Below are positions 11,504 through 22,516 of a DNA stretch of 64,000 nucleotides, piece after piece; position 1 is the stretch's first letter; every line of letters starts with the position of its first letter. Position numbers and translations under genes: made by a program. This stretch comes from Cryptomeria japonica (lineage: Eukaryota > Streptophyta > Pinopsida > Cupressales > Cupressaceae). Below the pieces are notes generated by a model, which did no database searches, had not been told where the DNA came from, and saw nothing but the letters and a program-made list of their open reading frames with translations. The DNA lies in NCBI RefSeq assembly GCF_030272615.1, contig NC_081413.1:15634285-15698284 (forward strand). Reading direction: 5' to 3'.

Positions 11504-12559
11504 GTGAAGGCTAAAGCTGTTAAAGCCACAAAAGTTGCAAAAGAGAAACCATCTAGTGGAGTTAAACCTGGTAATAAGTCTAAGCCATCTGAAATTAATG
11601 AGGCATTAAAGAAAGGTAAACTTGAAGCTAAGCCTTCTATGTCTTTGAATGAGGTTGTTAATGAGGTTGTGAAGAATGGTAACTTGAAGCCATTATCAGA
11701 ATGGTATGAAATATTTTATGAATCCGAAAAAAGAAATTTCAAAGAAGCAATTGTGGAATACTTGAATGTATATGGTAAAGCTCTAATTGAACTAATGACA
11801 ATCATACCCAAGAGCTTGTATGAAATTTTGGATTCAAGGAGACAAACAAAAAATAAAGAAGATGAGAGATTGAAAGAATATGTATTAGTTAATCTATGTT
11901 CAATAATTTCTAAGGAAGAGATAGATAGATTACTTAAGTTAGAAAAGAATGAGTTCAGGAGTAAGTACAAAGTAAATAAAATCATGTTTGGGAAAATTGA
12001 TGAGGTTGCAAAGGAAACTGGGAAATTTTTTATAAAAGTTTTGTTAGAGAACCAATATGAAGTTAATCAGGTAAAAGGGCAAGAAGAATCTCATCTGGGA
12101 GAGCAAGACATGCCATCAGTTCAAGTAGAGGTTAATGAGAGCGAAGCAATTAGAGAAGAGGATGCATGAAAAGAAGATGAAGGTAAGGACAAGGTTGAGA
12201 ATCCTTTGGTTGATGCAGTTAATGCTCTCGTTCTTGAGAAGGAAGCAAATACTGAGAAGAATGTTGAAAATAAAAAGGTGGAGCTTAAGGTCAAAGTTAA
12301 GATTGAGGAAAAAGACACTGCAAAGATAGTGAAGGGAAAGCAAGTCATTGATGATCCAAAGTTTATTCAAGGTTTGATTAACCTCGCCTCTCTATCTCCC
12401 ATTCAGAAGCTTCAACTTGCATCATTTGCACAAGAAAAAGCCAGTGAGGATCTTTTGAAGTCTCATACTGAGGATAGTATGTTTTTGATTAAGGAAAATC
12501 AGGTTTTAAGGGACCCGAAACTTGCTTACAATATGAAGGATAAGCATGAAAGAAACTAG
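11504..12559 (+). pseudogene. Lys/Glu-rich coiled-coil-like ORF inside the copia element
   Basis: One frame runs from 11504 to 12559 with a single TGA at 12167-12169. The 221-codon first part and 117-codon second part are rich in Lys, Glu, Val and Leu. A short coiled-coil-like stretch in another frame starts at 11307 (MDSDSLRH) and is broken by stops. None resembles copia Gag: there is no CCHC knuckle and no protease motif. The product could be a diverged element protein or a captured host fragment; I do not recognise it. One stop makes the full frame non-functional unless the first half alone is used. Confidence 0.45.
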
Positions 12560-12676
12560 AGAAGACAAGACCTAGATAGAAAAGCTGCAAAAAAACCACC
12601 AGAAAAACTAGCAACTAGGAAAAAAGGATAGCACAGAGCCAAAGAGATACGAGTAGCCAAAAACCAGCATTACATA

Positions 12677-13075
12677 TCAAATAAAAACTTTTATGGACTC
12701 CTCTGCATTCTTAACCAACAACATCATGGCCTTAGCGGCTTCTCTTATATTTTTGTTCTCCTGCTTCAGCTGAATGTCTTTCATCTTTGTCTCCAAATCA
12801 CTGGTTGTCTGCCTGGTCCTTCGCCTGGAGATTTGTGGAGTAGAGCTGGAGGTCGGCATATCATCAATGATTACCAAATCCTTATTCTATTATTTCCTCT
12901 CCAAGTAATCCACCAAGGCATTCATATTTTGAGACGAGATCCTCAAGACCTCAAGACTATGATTCATAAAATTCTTCAACGCCTTCTCAGTTTTAGCAAC
13001 CCGATTGATGATGATTTCATTGCCAGCCTCGGTCTTATCTTTGACAATTCTAATCACATCTTCCAGATGTTTCAA
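12677..13075 (-). pseudogene. Antisense coiled-coil coding relic inside the copia element
   Basis: In the minus direction one frame reads from 13075 to 12677, with two adjacent stops (TAA TAG) near 12884-12889. It is rich in Lys, Glu, Ala and Ile with a Ser/Arg-rich patch (SSSTPQISRRRTRQTTS), typical of a linker before a coiled coil. The sense strand here looks much less like protein. The segment is opposite in direction to the flanking relics. It is therefore either an inverted piece of the same cargo or a separate captured fragment. Function unknown. Confidence 0.4.
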
Positions 13076-13278
13076 ATCACCTTTTATATGTTGTTAACCC
13101 TGGCAACCAGTATTTTAGAAAAGTTGATGCCCTCATTTCAAAAGGATACTTCAGACACTTCATCCAAGCAGTTAAAAACTTTGATTAATTATCTAAATAT
13201 ACATTTTGAGTCTTTTGAAAAGTCTGTTGAGGAGAAGGTCTGAAATTAATTCAATGCAAAGAGGCTCTGAAATTTGAA

Positions 13279-13790
13279 AAAGATGATTGCCAAAGACATA
13301 ATCACTTTAGATTCCTATGTAAAAAGTATGCAAGATGCATTGTCTGAAGGTGGAAACTTATACAAATCATGCTTATCATAGTCCAAGTTCACTGTGAACA
13401 TTGAGAAGAAGTCTAAGGTACATGAGGATGAGATAGAATGCATATCTTAGATGGTTGATGCTCTATCAATATTATTGAGTAGTCATGAAAATCAGGTAAT
13501 ATCATTACTTGAGAAAAATAGAAGTTTGAGTAATGACTAAGAAAGGATAATTAATGAAGTTGGGGAACTTAGGAGTCTCATCATTCCCAAGTTAGATATT
13601 ATGCTTAGTGCTCTCAAGGATTCTCAAGATGCTATGGAAAATGGTGATCCGACAGATCTAAAGACTGTAGGAGCCCGAGCTTATCTTTTCAGTGGTCTGA
13701 TAACAATTTTGGAGAGCTTGAAGAAGGGCTAGGAGAATCACTTGGACGCATTAAAGAATTCCTATGCAAACATCTTCAAAATTTTGTGAG
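13279..13790 (+). pseudogene. Sense coiled-coil-like relic, distal part of copia cargo
   Basis: One plus-strand frame gives a hydrophilic, coiled-coil-like sequence (for example LLEKNRSLSND and LRSLIIPKLDIMLSALKD) interrupted only by TAG or TAA codons. That pattern fits loss by C-to-T change at CAG or CAA codons. No enzyme motif is visible. It probably belonged with the relic at 11504-12559 before the antisense segment separated them. Confidence 0.35.
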
Positions 13791-14024
13791 TATGTAAGGA
13801 CTATGTGTACATGCGTGAATAACATTTTTGGATTAAATTTTTGGTTTCTAGAACCCTACTTTTACCATTGATGTCAAAGGGGGAGTGTATAGCAGTGAAA
13901 AATGTTGATCTTAGGGGGAGTATTGATTTTTGGAGTTCGATAGTCAAATTTTTGGTTGCAACGTATATATTTTGGTTTTGGTCTAACACTTAGTCATTTT
14001 TCACTAAGTGTTGCCATCAATGTC

Positions 14025-14036
14025 AAAGGGGGAGAT
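14025..14036 (+). promoter_or_regulatory. Polypurine tract
   Basis: AAAGGGGGAGAT directly precedes the 3' LTR, the typical copia plus-strand primer. Confidence 0.85.
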
Positions 14037-16356
14037 TGTTGGCAAGAGACACTGCATTGGTGTTCAAATGTTGTCATTGATGGCAACTAGAGTCAGATAC
14101 CCAATCTGCAGTCCATGATTCTTTCATACCAGAATTTAGATTGAGATCCGGTGAGGTCTGGTGAGATAGAATAGGACATCCGATAGAGTGTATAGTGTTT
14201 TGTTTAGCGAATCATTTGTGTTGAATATTTGGTGTTGCGGATCTAGGAGAAGTATTATGGATGTGTAATATGCCTTATTCCAGATTTATGGCCTTTGGTG
14301 TTTATTGTTGAGTGAGTTGGAAGGTCCGATATACAAGTTTTTGGTTAGAATGGTGTTTATCAGTAGTAACATGTTAGGCCCAATATGGAAAGCTAATGTA
14401 CTAAGAGGGGAGGGGTGAATCAGTACTTCAAATCCTTTTATCAACAATATCTTTACTGTTATGCATAAACCAAAAACTATTGTACATAACATAAAGCTAA
14501 AACAAATAGATAACAATCATACATGATTCACTCCATAACACATATATTTTGGTTATGCAGAAACTCTTGGTTAGAGAGAAAAACTGTGGTGGGGATGACA
14601 CCCACAACTTCACTATTGTAATAATAAAGAGTGCTCGGTTAGAGCTACATGTTTAGCTATTTCTGATAGCTTACCCTGTTAGGAGTATCAAGATCTTTAG
14701 ATCTACCTTGCTAAAGGATTTTACAACACTTATTCTAAATGTTGCACCTGGTTAAAGGATTTACAATTTATAGACTTTGTTAGAGTCTTTTACCCTGTTA
14801 AAGGTTTCTCTTACAACTTCAAAATATTACAATAAAATCTTTACAAATATCTACAACTTTACATCTGAAATGTTATAGCAAATTCTATGTGCTCAAAATG
14901 AGATTACCTTGCTTATAGCATACCTCGGTAACCCATAGAATAACTCGGTAAACCCTTTTGTTTACTCTGTTCCTTGACTGTTCTCTGAAATCCTTCTCGA
15001 TGACCTCTGTGTCTCTGTAACAATCATAACACTCAGTGCTTTCTTATGTATCACATATGTCTTGCTTCATACACCTCTATCTCTCTTCTTATCACTTCTT
15101 ATCTAATCTCAATCCATGTTGTATAAGTAGATCTCTTATGTCGGTGATCAAGTTCATTGCTTCGATCTTACAAACATGATTTATCGAATGAATAACCATT
15201 GAAAATATTTCATTAGATAGATGACCTCAAAATCATACACAATCCTTAAGTGCAATTTCCAATGTGATAACGGTTCTTTGTTCCTCGATCTTGTAACATG
15301 TTTCCACATGTGTGTCTAGATTCAATGAATCTGGTAACACGTTTCACTCAGTGTATATCAACTCGGTGTATCATTATTGTTGCTCGGTAGACATACAGTG
15401 TTACTCGGTAGACAACTTGGTGTATACTGGTCTCTGTGAATACTTTCTTCTATAACCGCTTGCTCTGTGCATACCGACTTAATGTTTTGGTAGTAGTAAC
15501 CGACTAGAGTATATAGAATGACTTTGGATATAAAATTAATGGCAACTTTAATAAGTAGTAACATAACATATGGATATTCATTGTGCAAATCTTGTAGATT
15601 GATTTTGGAAGTTATTTGTGTGTTTAAGGATGTCGAGCCGACATATGGGAAGCGTATGGACAATTTGTTTTAGTCCACATGATTGTTTTTGGATCGGATT
15701 GAGTCGAGTTGGGCAACACGTTTCATTTGCATGTTATGCGTTTTTGGGCCAACATGTAATAGACCTAAATTGATGTTGCAGATATATAAGATCAATTGAT
15801 TTGACAATTTTTGATATCGGTGGTTATGTATGAAGTGTGTATGAGTGATTGTGCACAATTTCACATGCGCAAGTGAAGGATTTGAGCTCTGGAATTCAGC
15901 AGAATATCGGGACAAAGCAATGTTGCATAGCAGAGTATTTTGTGCTTAACTAGAACTATTTTTGGCATTTGTAGATGTTGTTTATCAGTTTAGACATTCC
16001 AATTATTATCTGTAATCTTTGTAAGGCAATAAGCCTTCTGGGTTTGTAGCCCTTATTGTAATTTAAGTAGTGAGCTCCAAGTAGTGTTTCTGAATGCATG
16101 TGCATTCCCCTCATGTAATATTATTATACTTCTAACAAGGTATATTAATATTGTGGGTTTCAATCTGGCCGTGGTTTTTCCCTTAACCGGGTTTCCATGT
16201 AAAAATCCTGGTGTTATGGTGTTATTGTTATTTGCTTTGTGTTTCTGCACTCTACTTTTATTCATTTGCATTAAGTGGTTACAAGGACATATTAAGAATG
16301 TTAAAAGTTTCAGAACACTGATTCACCCCCCTTCTCAATGTTCCTTGATTCCAACA
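14037..16356 (+). repeat. 3' LTR of copia-type element, split by insertion
   Basis: 14037-14371 and 15569-16356 together match the 5' LTR. The 1192-bp solo LTR and its duplicated TAACA explain the extra length. Confidence 0.88.
14372..15563 (-). mobile_element. Solo LTR (copia type) inserted in the 3' LTR
   Basis: The insert starts TGTTAGGCCC and ends AGTAGTAACA, and TAACA flanks it at 14367-14371 and 15564-15568. Read on the minus strand it ends in a CTGATTCACCCCTCCCC stretch and GGGCCTAACA. Such a stretch also lies near the 3' end of the host LTR, so the orientation is minus. No internal region or second LTR is present, consistent with LTR-LTR recombination. Confidence 0.78.
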
Positions 16357-16361
16357 CATGA

Positions 16362-19300
16362 AACATGTACTAAATATTTTATGAAATGCAATGTTGTATG
16401 AACATCTTTAAAAATAACATCATATCGAAACATGAAATGTGTATGTAATCTTTTAGAAATGAAGTAAATGTCATGAACATCCCCGAATATCTAATTATGC
16501 CATATATTAGAATGAAATGGATGAATCCAAGAAACATGAACTGAAATAAGCCACTTTTCAACAAATGATTTTGATAAATGTAGCCAATTAGCAATGTAAT
16601 CAAATACGAATGTGCAAACTATTAAAATTATGTAGGACCCACAATGAAAAATCAGAAATAATGCAAGTATCATACATGTCAAGTTCACAAAAATGAAATA
16701 GTGAAAATAAGAGTCTTAGCCTAGAAATGCAAACTAATAACTTTTGATCACTATTTCAACTTTTCATTGGGGTGAATAATCAACAAGATCCGACTTTAGC
16801 CCCAAGGGAGAGATGGATGTTATGTTTGATTATTTCCTCTTTTGATTGATTTTTGATTGGATATGGTTATGATGAGGAATGATGCAAAATAAACAATAAT
16901 CAACTTAAAATATTGATGTAGAATTGGTACTCAAATTGTAAACTCAGATCTAGAAATGAGTTGTAGAGAGAAACCTATAGCTAAAATATGAGTTTAAAAC
17001 ATTCAAAATATGAAGCTAGGCACCTTATTCTAGACAAGTGTCCTATTAGCTAAGACTTTGTATCTCGGATTGGGAGGTTTTGTAGGTCAGCCTCTCCAAA
17101 ACTTAGCCAAAAAGCATTGGACTATGCAACTAACAAGATTAGTTCTAGGGGTTTTTTCTATTTAAAATTTAGAACTATGTCTTTGTTTGCTCTAAACAAT
17201 TATGCCACTTTCTTCTGTTGAATATGTAACCTGCATAGAGAAAGAGAAAATATTATATTGTATAGGGGGTTGCCTAAGTCAAACCTTGTGTTGGTGTTTA
17301 CACCTCCACAACAACTATGATGATGAAGAAAGATAGCTTACCCTTGGTAGGGCAAAGGCTAAATCTGAAATGAAATGCTTGAATTGAAATTGACGTTACC
17401 TTGGGAATTTATAATGGAGGTGATGTAATGCTCTTTAGATGATTCCTTCAAGTGTTGAGGCAGTAATATGACATAATGTGACAATGTCAAACACAAAAGA
17501 ATACTTGAATGTAGATGGTTGTAGCTTGCTTCTCCATAATGCTAAAAGTATGAAGACAATGCTTACTCAAATGATAATGCTTGATAGTGCTAAGATTCCT
17601 TAGGATGAAAATGAATTAGGAATTATGTCTTTATACAGGGTTCTCAAGGTATTTCCCATTTTAGGCTTACTTCCAATAGTCATATCAATTTATGGGGATA
17701 GGACCACAAATGGTTGGAACCGACGACCACAAATGGTTGGAACCGACAACCACACATGTTTGATTTTGGGTCCTTTTTGGAGGGACTATGATGCTAGGTG
17801 CCCTAGTTGACATAGGAAAGGAGAAGAGATTGATAACTACATAGCAGAGGATCCCATGACATAGGATATGGTCACCAAATAAGCATGTGATGATAGTTTG
17901 CTAGTGTCAAGGCCATAAATAGGCTTAAAATGAGCTATGAGGAGCATAGTAAAGGAAGGGCCTGAAAAGGAGTGTGAAATTGTAGGGATTGCAATTTACA
18001 ATACTACACTTCTAAGCAGCCTTTACGAAACAAAAATACCCAAAACTATTCATAAATTATAAAAGTTAAAAATATTAGAAAACCCATAAAATATTCAAAA
18101 TAATATAAAATCAATAAATATAAAATAACAAAATTTCAAATAAGTTAACAACATGCATAATTTCAACAATAAGGTGATGCATAGGTTTATTGCTTGTTTG
18201 CTTATACTCTAGAATGTTGTGCCTAAGTTCCAAAATTGAAGTTGGAGGGTAATCTCAATGGTCCTTTTTTGAAGAAGGCTAAAAAGAAGGACCTCAAGGA
18301 TGATATTTTTTCTCTTTTTTTTAAGATTGGGGAAATGTGACTCCCCTAAAGAAATGTTGTAACCTATGATTTTTTCTTGTTGTTTGTTAGTTGTTTATGT
18401 GCCATTTATCTCTACTCTTATGTTAGATCTTTCTAGTTAGCTTTTTTTTTTTTTTTTTTTTCTTCTTCTTAGCCTAATTGTTCTATGTAATAAAGTTGGG
18501 ACCTTGATTTCTCATTTTATAATATCAAAAAAATCACAATCACATTCTAATTCTTCAAACAAACACATTTAAACATATTTAGAAATCCATTTCTTCATAA
18601 GTGCCCATGCAAAGTCCTTACAAATTTATTACCTAAGACTAATATGTGGTAGAGTGAGAACAATTGAACATAAACACAAAATTGAGGTGGTTAATGTATG
18701 CTTCCACTCTAATCCCTCCCCTCATCATTTATGGATTCAACATGCCAAACATAAAAGTTGGTATCACTCGAGGTAAATAAATCAAAAGAGGACTCGCCAA
18801 ACCTAGGCAAAAAGGTGTAGGCAACCTCCACTCAACTTAAATTTTGATTTGAACTTGCCTTTGTCTCTTTCGTGAATTCCACCAAACTAACCATCTCAAC
18901 CACTTTCACATCAACAATAAACACTATCTTATCAACTACTTAGTGGCTTAACTTGACACAAGTCAAGAAAGTTGTGTGTGCTAATTTTTCATGTACATAG
19001 CCTCAAACAAATAAACATGCAACGAAGACTTAGCAATATCTATAGATACCACTAGAGTATGTTGTGTAATGATTTTTCTCCTTAGTTGAACCCCTCAAGT
19101 CAATTTAATAGTTTTAACAAGTATCAAAGACATGTCAACCAATCATGTAACATGCCTAGTCTATCTTACTGATACATAGGTTGCTACTAATTCATGCTTT
19201 TATGATATGACGATCTCTGAGTGAAATGCTTTGATCAAATATGATATATTGATTTCTTCCATTTATAAAAGTGAATTAGGGTTGTTCTTCCATTCAAAAC

Positions 19301-20160
19301 CCCAATACACAAGCTTAAACATTTCATGGCACAATTGACAAATAATGACTAGTTAGAAAGTGTTTATCTTGGGCACGTGATTAAATTCAAATTTAAAAAT
19401 TTGAAGGTTAAATTTGCACTGTGAATCCAAACCAAGTTTAAAGCTGTGATTGTAGATTATCATGATCTAGGTTAGGAAATGAGAAGATTACGAATTGGAT
19501 TTCAAACCTTGTGATTGTGTAATCAAATACAATTTGAAAACATTTTTTTTTTCCAACCATATGCAAAAAAATGTGTACTAGAAACTACATATGACATAAA
19601 TCATCAAAAGTAAGTCCAAATAAAAAAGAGAAAAATAAAAATCTTGCTAATATAATGATTGCCCATTAAAAATTCAAATTAAGATTACATAGTAAAACTT
19701 AAAAAAAAAACTCAAAATATAAATAAATGAAGTTGATTGTGGGCCATCACTAAAAAAATAAAAAAATAAAAATTTCTTTTTAACTAAAAACAATCATTTG
19801 AAATCATTACTAATAGTGTTAGCTATAATCTTTAAAAAAATTAAATACATTTTTCTTTACATGAGAGATCTTTGATCAAATTGATGATTAATGTTCACAA
19901 AATTTCACTAACAATTATTTAAAAATTAATTCATATGGTTGAAGAACACCTAAGGTGGGAAAATTGTGCTCACAAAAAGTTTAGCCCCATTTGATTCCAT
20001 TGATAACTTTGATGAAATAAATTCCTTGTAGGTACCTAGCAACTTTGAATAAATTGTCTCATGTGACCACCCACCATGCCTACGTGGCCACCTACTATAA
20101 CTCAAATCCACATACAAAACAATTCCTCTTAAAATGTTAATCCACCGAAAACAAAACCCA
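16362..20160. other. AT-rich intergenic region
   Basis: No gene is recognisable. It contains a 23-bp tandem repeat in two copies (17703-17748), a likely LINE 3' end (about 18230-18536) and a T-run at 18441-18461. All open frames here are short and motif-free. Confidence 0.5.
18230..18536 (+). mobile_element. Probable 5'-truncated LINE, 3' end only
   Basis: The stretch ends AATAAAGTTGGGACCTTG ... TTTTATAATATCAAAAAAA, which resembles plant L1 3' untranslated tails that end in TATCAAAA-type A-rich sequence. No ORF2 remains and I could not define a TSD, so this is a tentative call. Confidence 0.4.
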
Positions 20161-20276
20161 CCAATCAGACGACTGCAAAACAAATTCAACAAAAGGCCAC
20201 GGACGCCACGTCATCGATCCGTGGTTCATTTTCTCCACCATTCAGATTGAACGGCCTATTGAAACGCATTTATATA
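20161..20276 (+). promoter_or_regulatory. Histone-type promoter of the H2A.X gene
   Basis: A CCAAT box lies at 20161-20165, CCACGTCA at 20206-20213 contains the ACGTCA hexamer known from plant histone promoters, and a TATATA element lies near 20270-20275, about 195 bp before the ATG. The hexamer is linked to S-phase expression in plant histone genes; here that is inference. Confidence 0.6.
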
Positions 20277-20468
20277 CACAGCCTATGCCATTTTAAACCC
20301 ATAGCTCTCAGAGATTTTACACGCATCAATCGAAACTTTGCTTTTTCTCTTTTACTGTTGCATTGATCTCTATTGCAGGACAAAAAGGAAAGAAGAGCAT
20401 AGCTGTTCGAACTCAAGACCTGTCGGTGCCATTTCTAAGCTTTTTTTTGAAAATCTAGGGCTGTAAAA

Positions 20469-22516
20469 ATGAGTTCTTCAGGTGCAAAGGGCGGCCGTGG
20501 AAAAGCCAAGTCGACGAAATCCGTTTCGAGGTCTCAGAAGGCAGGGCTTCAGTTTCCTGTTGGAAGAATCGCAAGGTTTCTTAAGGCAGGGAAATATGCA
20601 GAACGTGTGGGGGCGGGCGCACCTGTTTATCTTGCTGCTGTTCTTGAGTATCTCGCAGCCGAGGTGTGTTTTCGATTTTATTCTGTTTTTTTTTTCTAGG
20701 ATTTGATCTGCGCTCCAGATGACATTGTAGGGTTTTATAAACATAATCTCATGGAAACTGGTTACTAGGCGTTTGGAATGGTTCGTGTGGTCGACTGTGT
20801 TCTGGGATTTTGTTTGAGTTGCCGTGTTTAAGTTTGGGATCCGGATGGGCATCTTCGAAATGTTGCTCTTTTAGGGTTTGCATTTGTCTTTGTGGTTTGG
20901 AGGTTATTTTAAGTTTCTGGGTGTATTGGTGATGTTTACGGATGTTAGGCATATGCAATTTATTTCGCGTGCTGTTTTCTTCTGGATACATATCAAATGC
21001 TGTTATTCTAGGGTTTTTTATTTGATTTTGGGGTTTGATGCTAAGCTTTGTTCTGACTGTACTGGTTTGTATTTGTGGATGTTTCGTGTGCGGTTTAGTT
21101 TATTGGCTATGTTTGTATATGCATTTTAGCGTGTCGTCCGTTTAGGTTTAAAGTTTCTAGTTTCGGACAATCTGGAAGATGCCTGTGGTTCTTTGGTTTA
21201 AGAGGCAATGTTTGCGTGCTGCTTATCAATACGGATTCAAGTGGATGTTTTCAAATATATATTTGCCTGTTTTACTTGATTGTAGTTTTTCTAATTTTTT
21301 TGTTTATTTTATATTGGACCGTATTTGTTTATCTTTGAAATGTCCGTGTTGTTGGCTTTTGTTTGAATGCTGTGTGCTGTTCTGGAGTCCAGATGTGATG
21401 TTTCCAAAACCTTTTTCTTAAGGTTAAGATTGATTTTAGGGTTTGAAGTTGAGCTTTGTGGGCGTATCTGCGTGATTTGATTATGTTATCTTTTAGGTGT
21501 TATTTTTATCTCCGTCTGAAACAACATGCGTGGGTATTTGCGTTGTGAGTTTTAGTTTGTATGCTGCTTGTGTATTAGGGCAGAGTCTGCTGGTTTTTAA
21601 ATAGGGGAACTCATAGAGTCGTCTTTATAGGCGAGATGTTTGAGTGGGTTGGCTTTCAGTTCCAGGTTTGGAAGTTAAGTTTGTTTCAGGATGCATGTGT
21701 TGATTTTTATGAGTGGGATGATCCTTCTTATCTGGGTGCATTTTAACATGCTGAAAAAAAGTTCCTTTGGAGCTCATTTGACTGAAGAGTGTTTACTACT
21801 CACTCCTTTCCAAATAACAAATCTTACCTAGCCATTCTCTATCTGAATCAACAAATCTTTTCCTCATTTGTCCCATGCCATTGCTTGTGTCCCTTGTGTG
21901 CACATCCAAGGTTGAAAATAATATAATAATGTAGAAGAAATAAAGTTCTCCAATGAATGGATTGAATTTAAGGTGAACTGCATATGCCTGCTACGCTTTT
22001 TTCTCTTTTACTACTGAAGTATTTGGCTACCTGCATCTATACATATTTTGTTATGCAACGCTTTATCGGTTGAAGCATTTCTTGTAGATGCTTGTTTCAT
22101 GTACACTTGAAGCACACTTTTTGAGTTTTTTTTTGGTCCAAAGTATTCTAGATTTCTCACTTGCCTTACATTCTGTTCTTTCTAAGGATTTCTGCTTTTA
22201 GTTGTTAATTAATTCCAATGCTTTTAGGGTTTAAGCAGTTGGATTTGGATTTATTGTGCTCGACATGACAAATTTTATTACTGTCTGCCTCTAGGTCCTG
22301 GAGCTTGCTGGAAATGCTGCCCGAGACAATAAAAAGAATCGTATTGTACCCAGGCATATTCAGCTAGCAGTGAGGAATGATGAAGAGTTGAGTAAACTGC
22401 TTGGTACTGTAACAATTGCAAATGGAGGAGTTTTGCCCAACATCCACCAAGTTCTCTTGCCTAAGAAGGCTGGAAAGGATAAGGGAGATGTTGGATCTTC
22501 TTCTCAAGAGTTTTGA
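20469..22516 (+). CDS. Histone H2A.X, two exons
   Basis: Exons are 20469-20663 and 22295-22516, joined in phase 0 after the codons for ...EYLAAE; the 1631-bp intron starts GTGTGT and ends CTCTAG. The product is 138 residues, the usual size. The N-tail is Lys/Arg/Gly-rich. The core has [14 protein letters not shown] and [19 protein letters not shown], the second exon [13 protein letters not shown] and the [10 protein letters not shown] acidic-patch segment. The C-terminus is SSSQEF: the SQ-E-hydrophobic motif is the H2A.X site phosphorylated by ATM/ATR kinases at DNA breaks. It acts in nucleosomes and marks damage. All core positions look intact. Upstream are histone promoter motifs; a 5' UTR intron is possible (CTCTATTGCAG at about 20368-20378). 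Being an H2A.X is sure from the tail; which paralogue is not. Confidence 0.97.

Larger units (their letters stand above)
10122..16356 (+). mobile_element. Ty1/copia-type LTR element without pol, carrying non-standard cargo
   Basis: LTRs 10122-11238 and 14037-16356 share TGTTGGCAAG at the start and TTCCAACA at the end, and CATGA flanks both sides (10117-10121 and 16357-16361). An initiator-Met primer site follows the 5' LTR and AAAGGGGGAGAT precedes the 3' LTR, as in copia elements. The 2.8-kb internal region encodes no protease, integrase or RT that I can find. It has coiled-coil-like relics in the sense direction and a separate antisense relic at 12677-13075. It is probably a non-autonomous element with acquired sequence. 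Its 3' LTR was later split by a solo LTR. Confidence 0.85.

Noticed and set aside
20478-20991. Minus-strand open frames of 124 and 80 codons across the H2A.X gene
   Set aside because: They overlap a well-conserved histone exon and its intron, have no family motif and mirror the codon use of the sense strand.
20664-21421. Several plus-strand frames of about 75-83 codons in the H2A.X intron
   Set aside because: Phe/Leu/Cys-rich translations of T-rich intron sequence; clear GT and AG splice sites explain the region.
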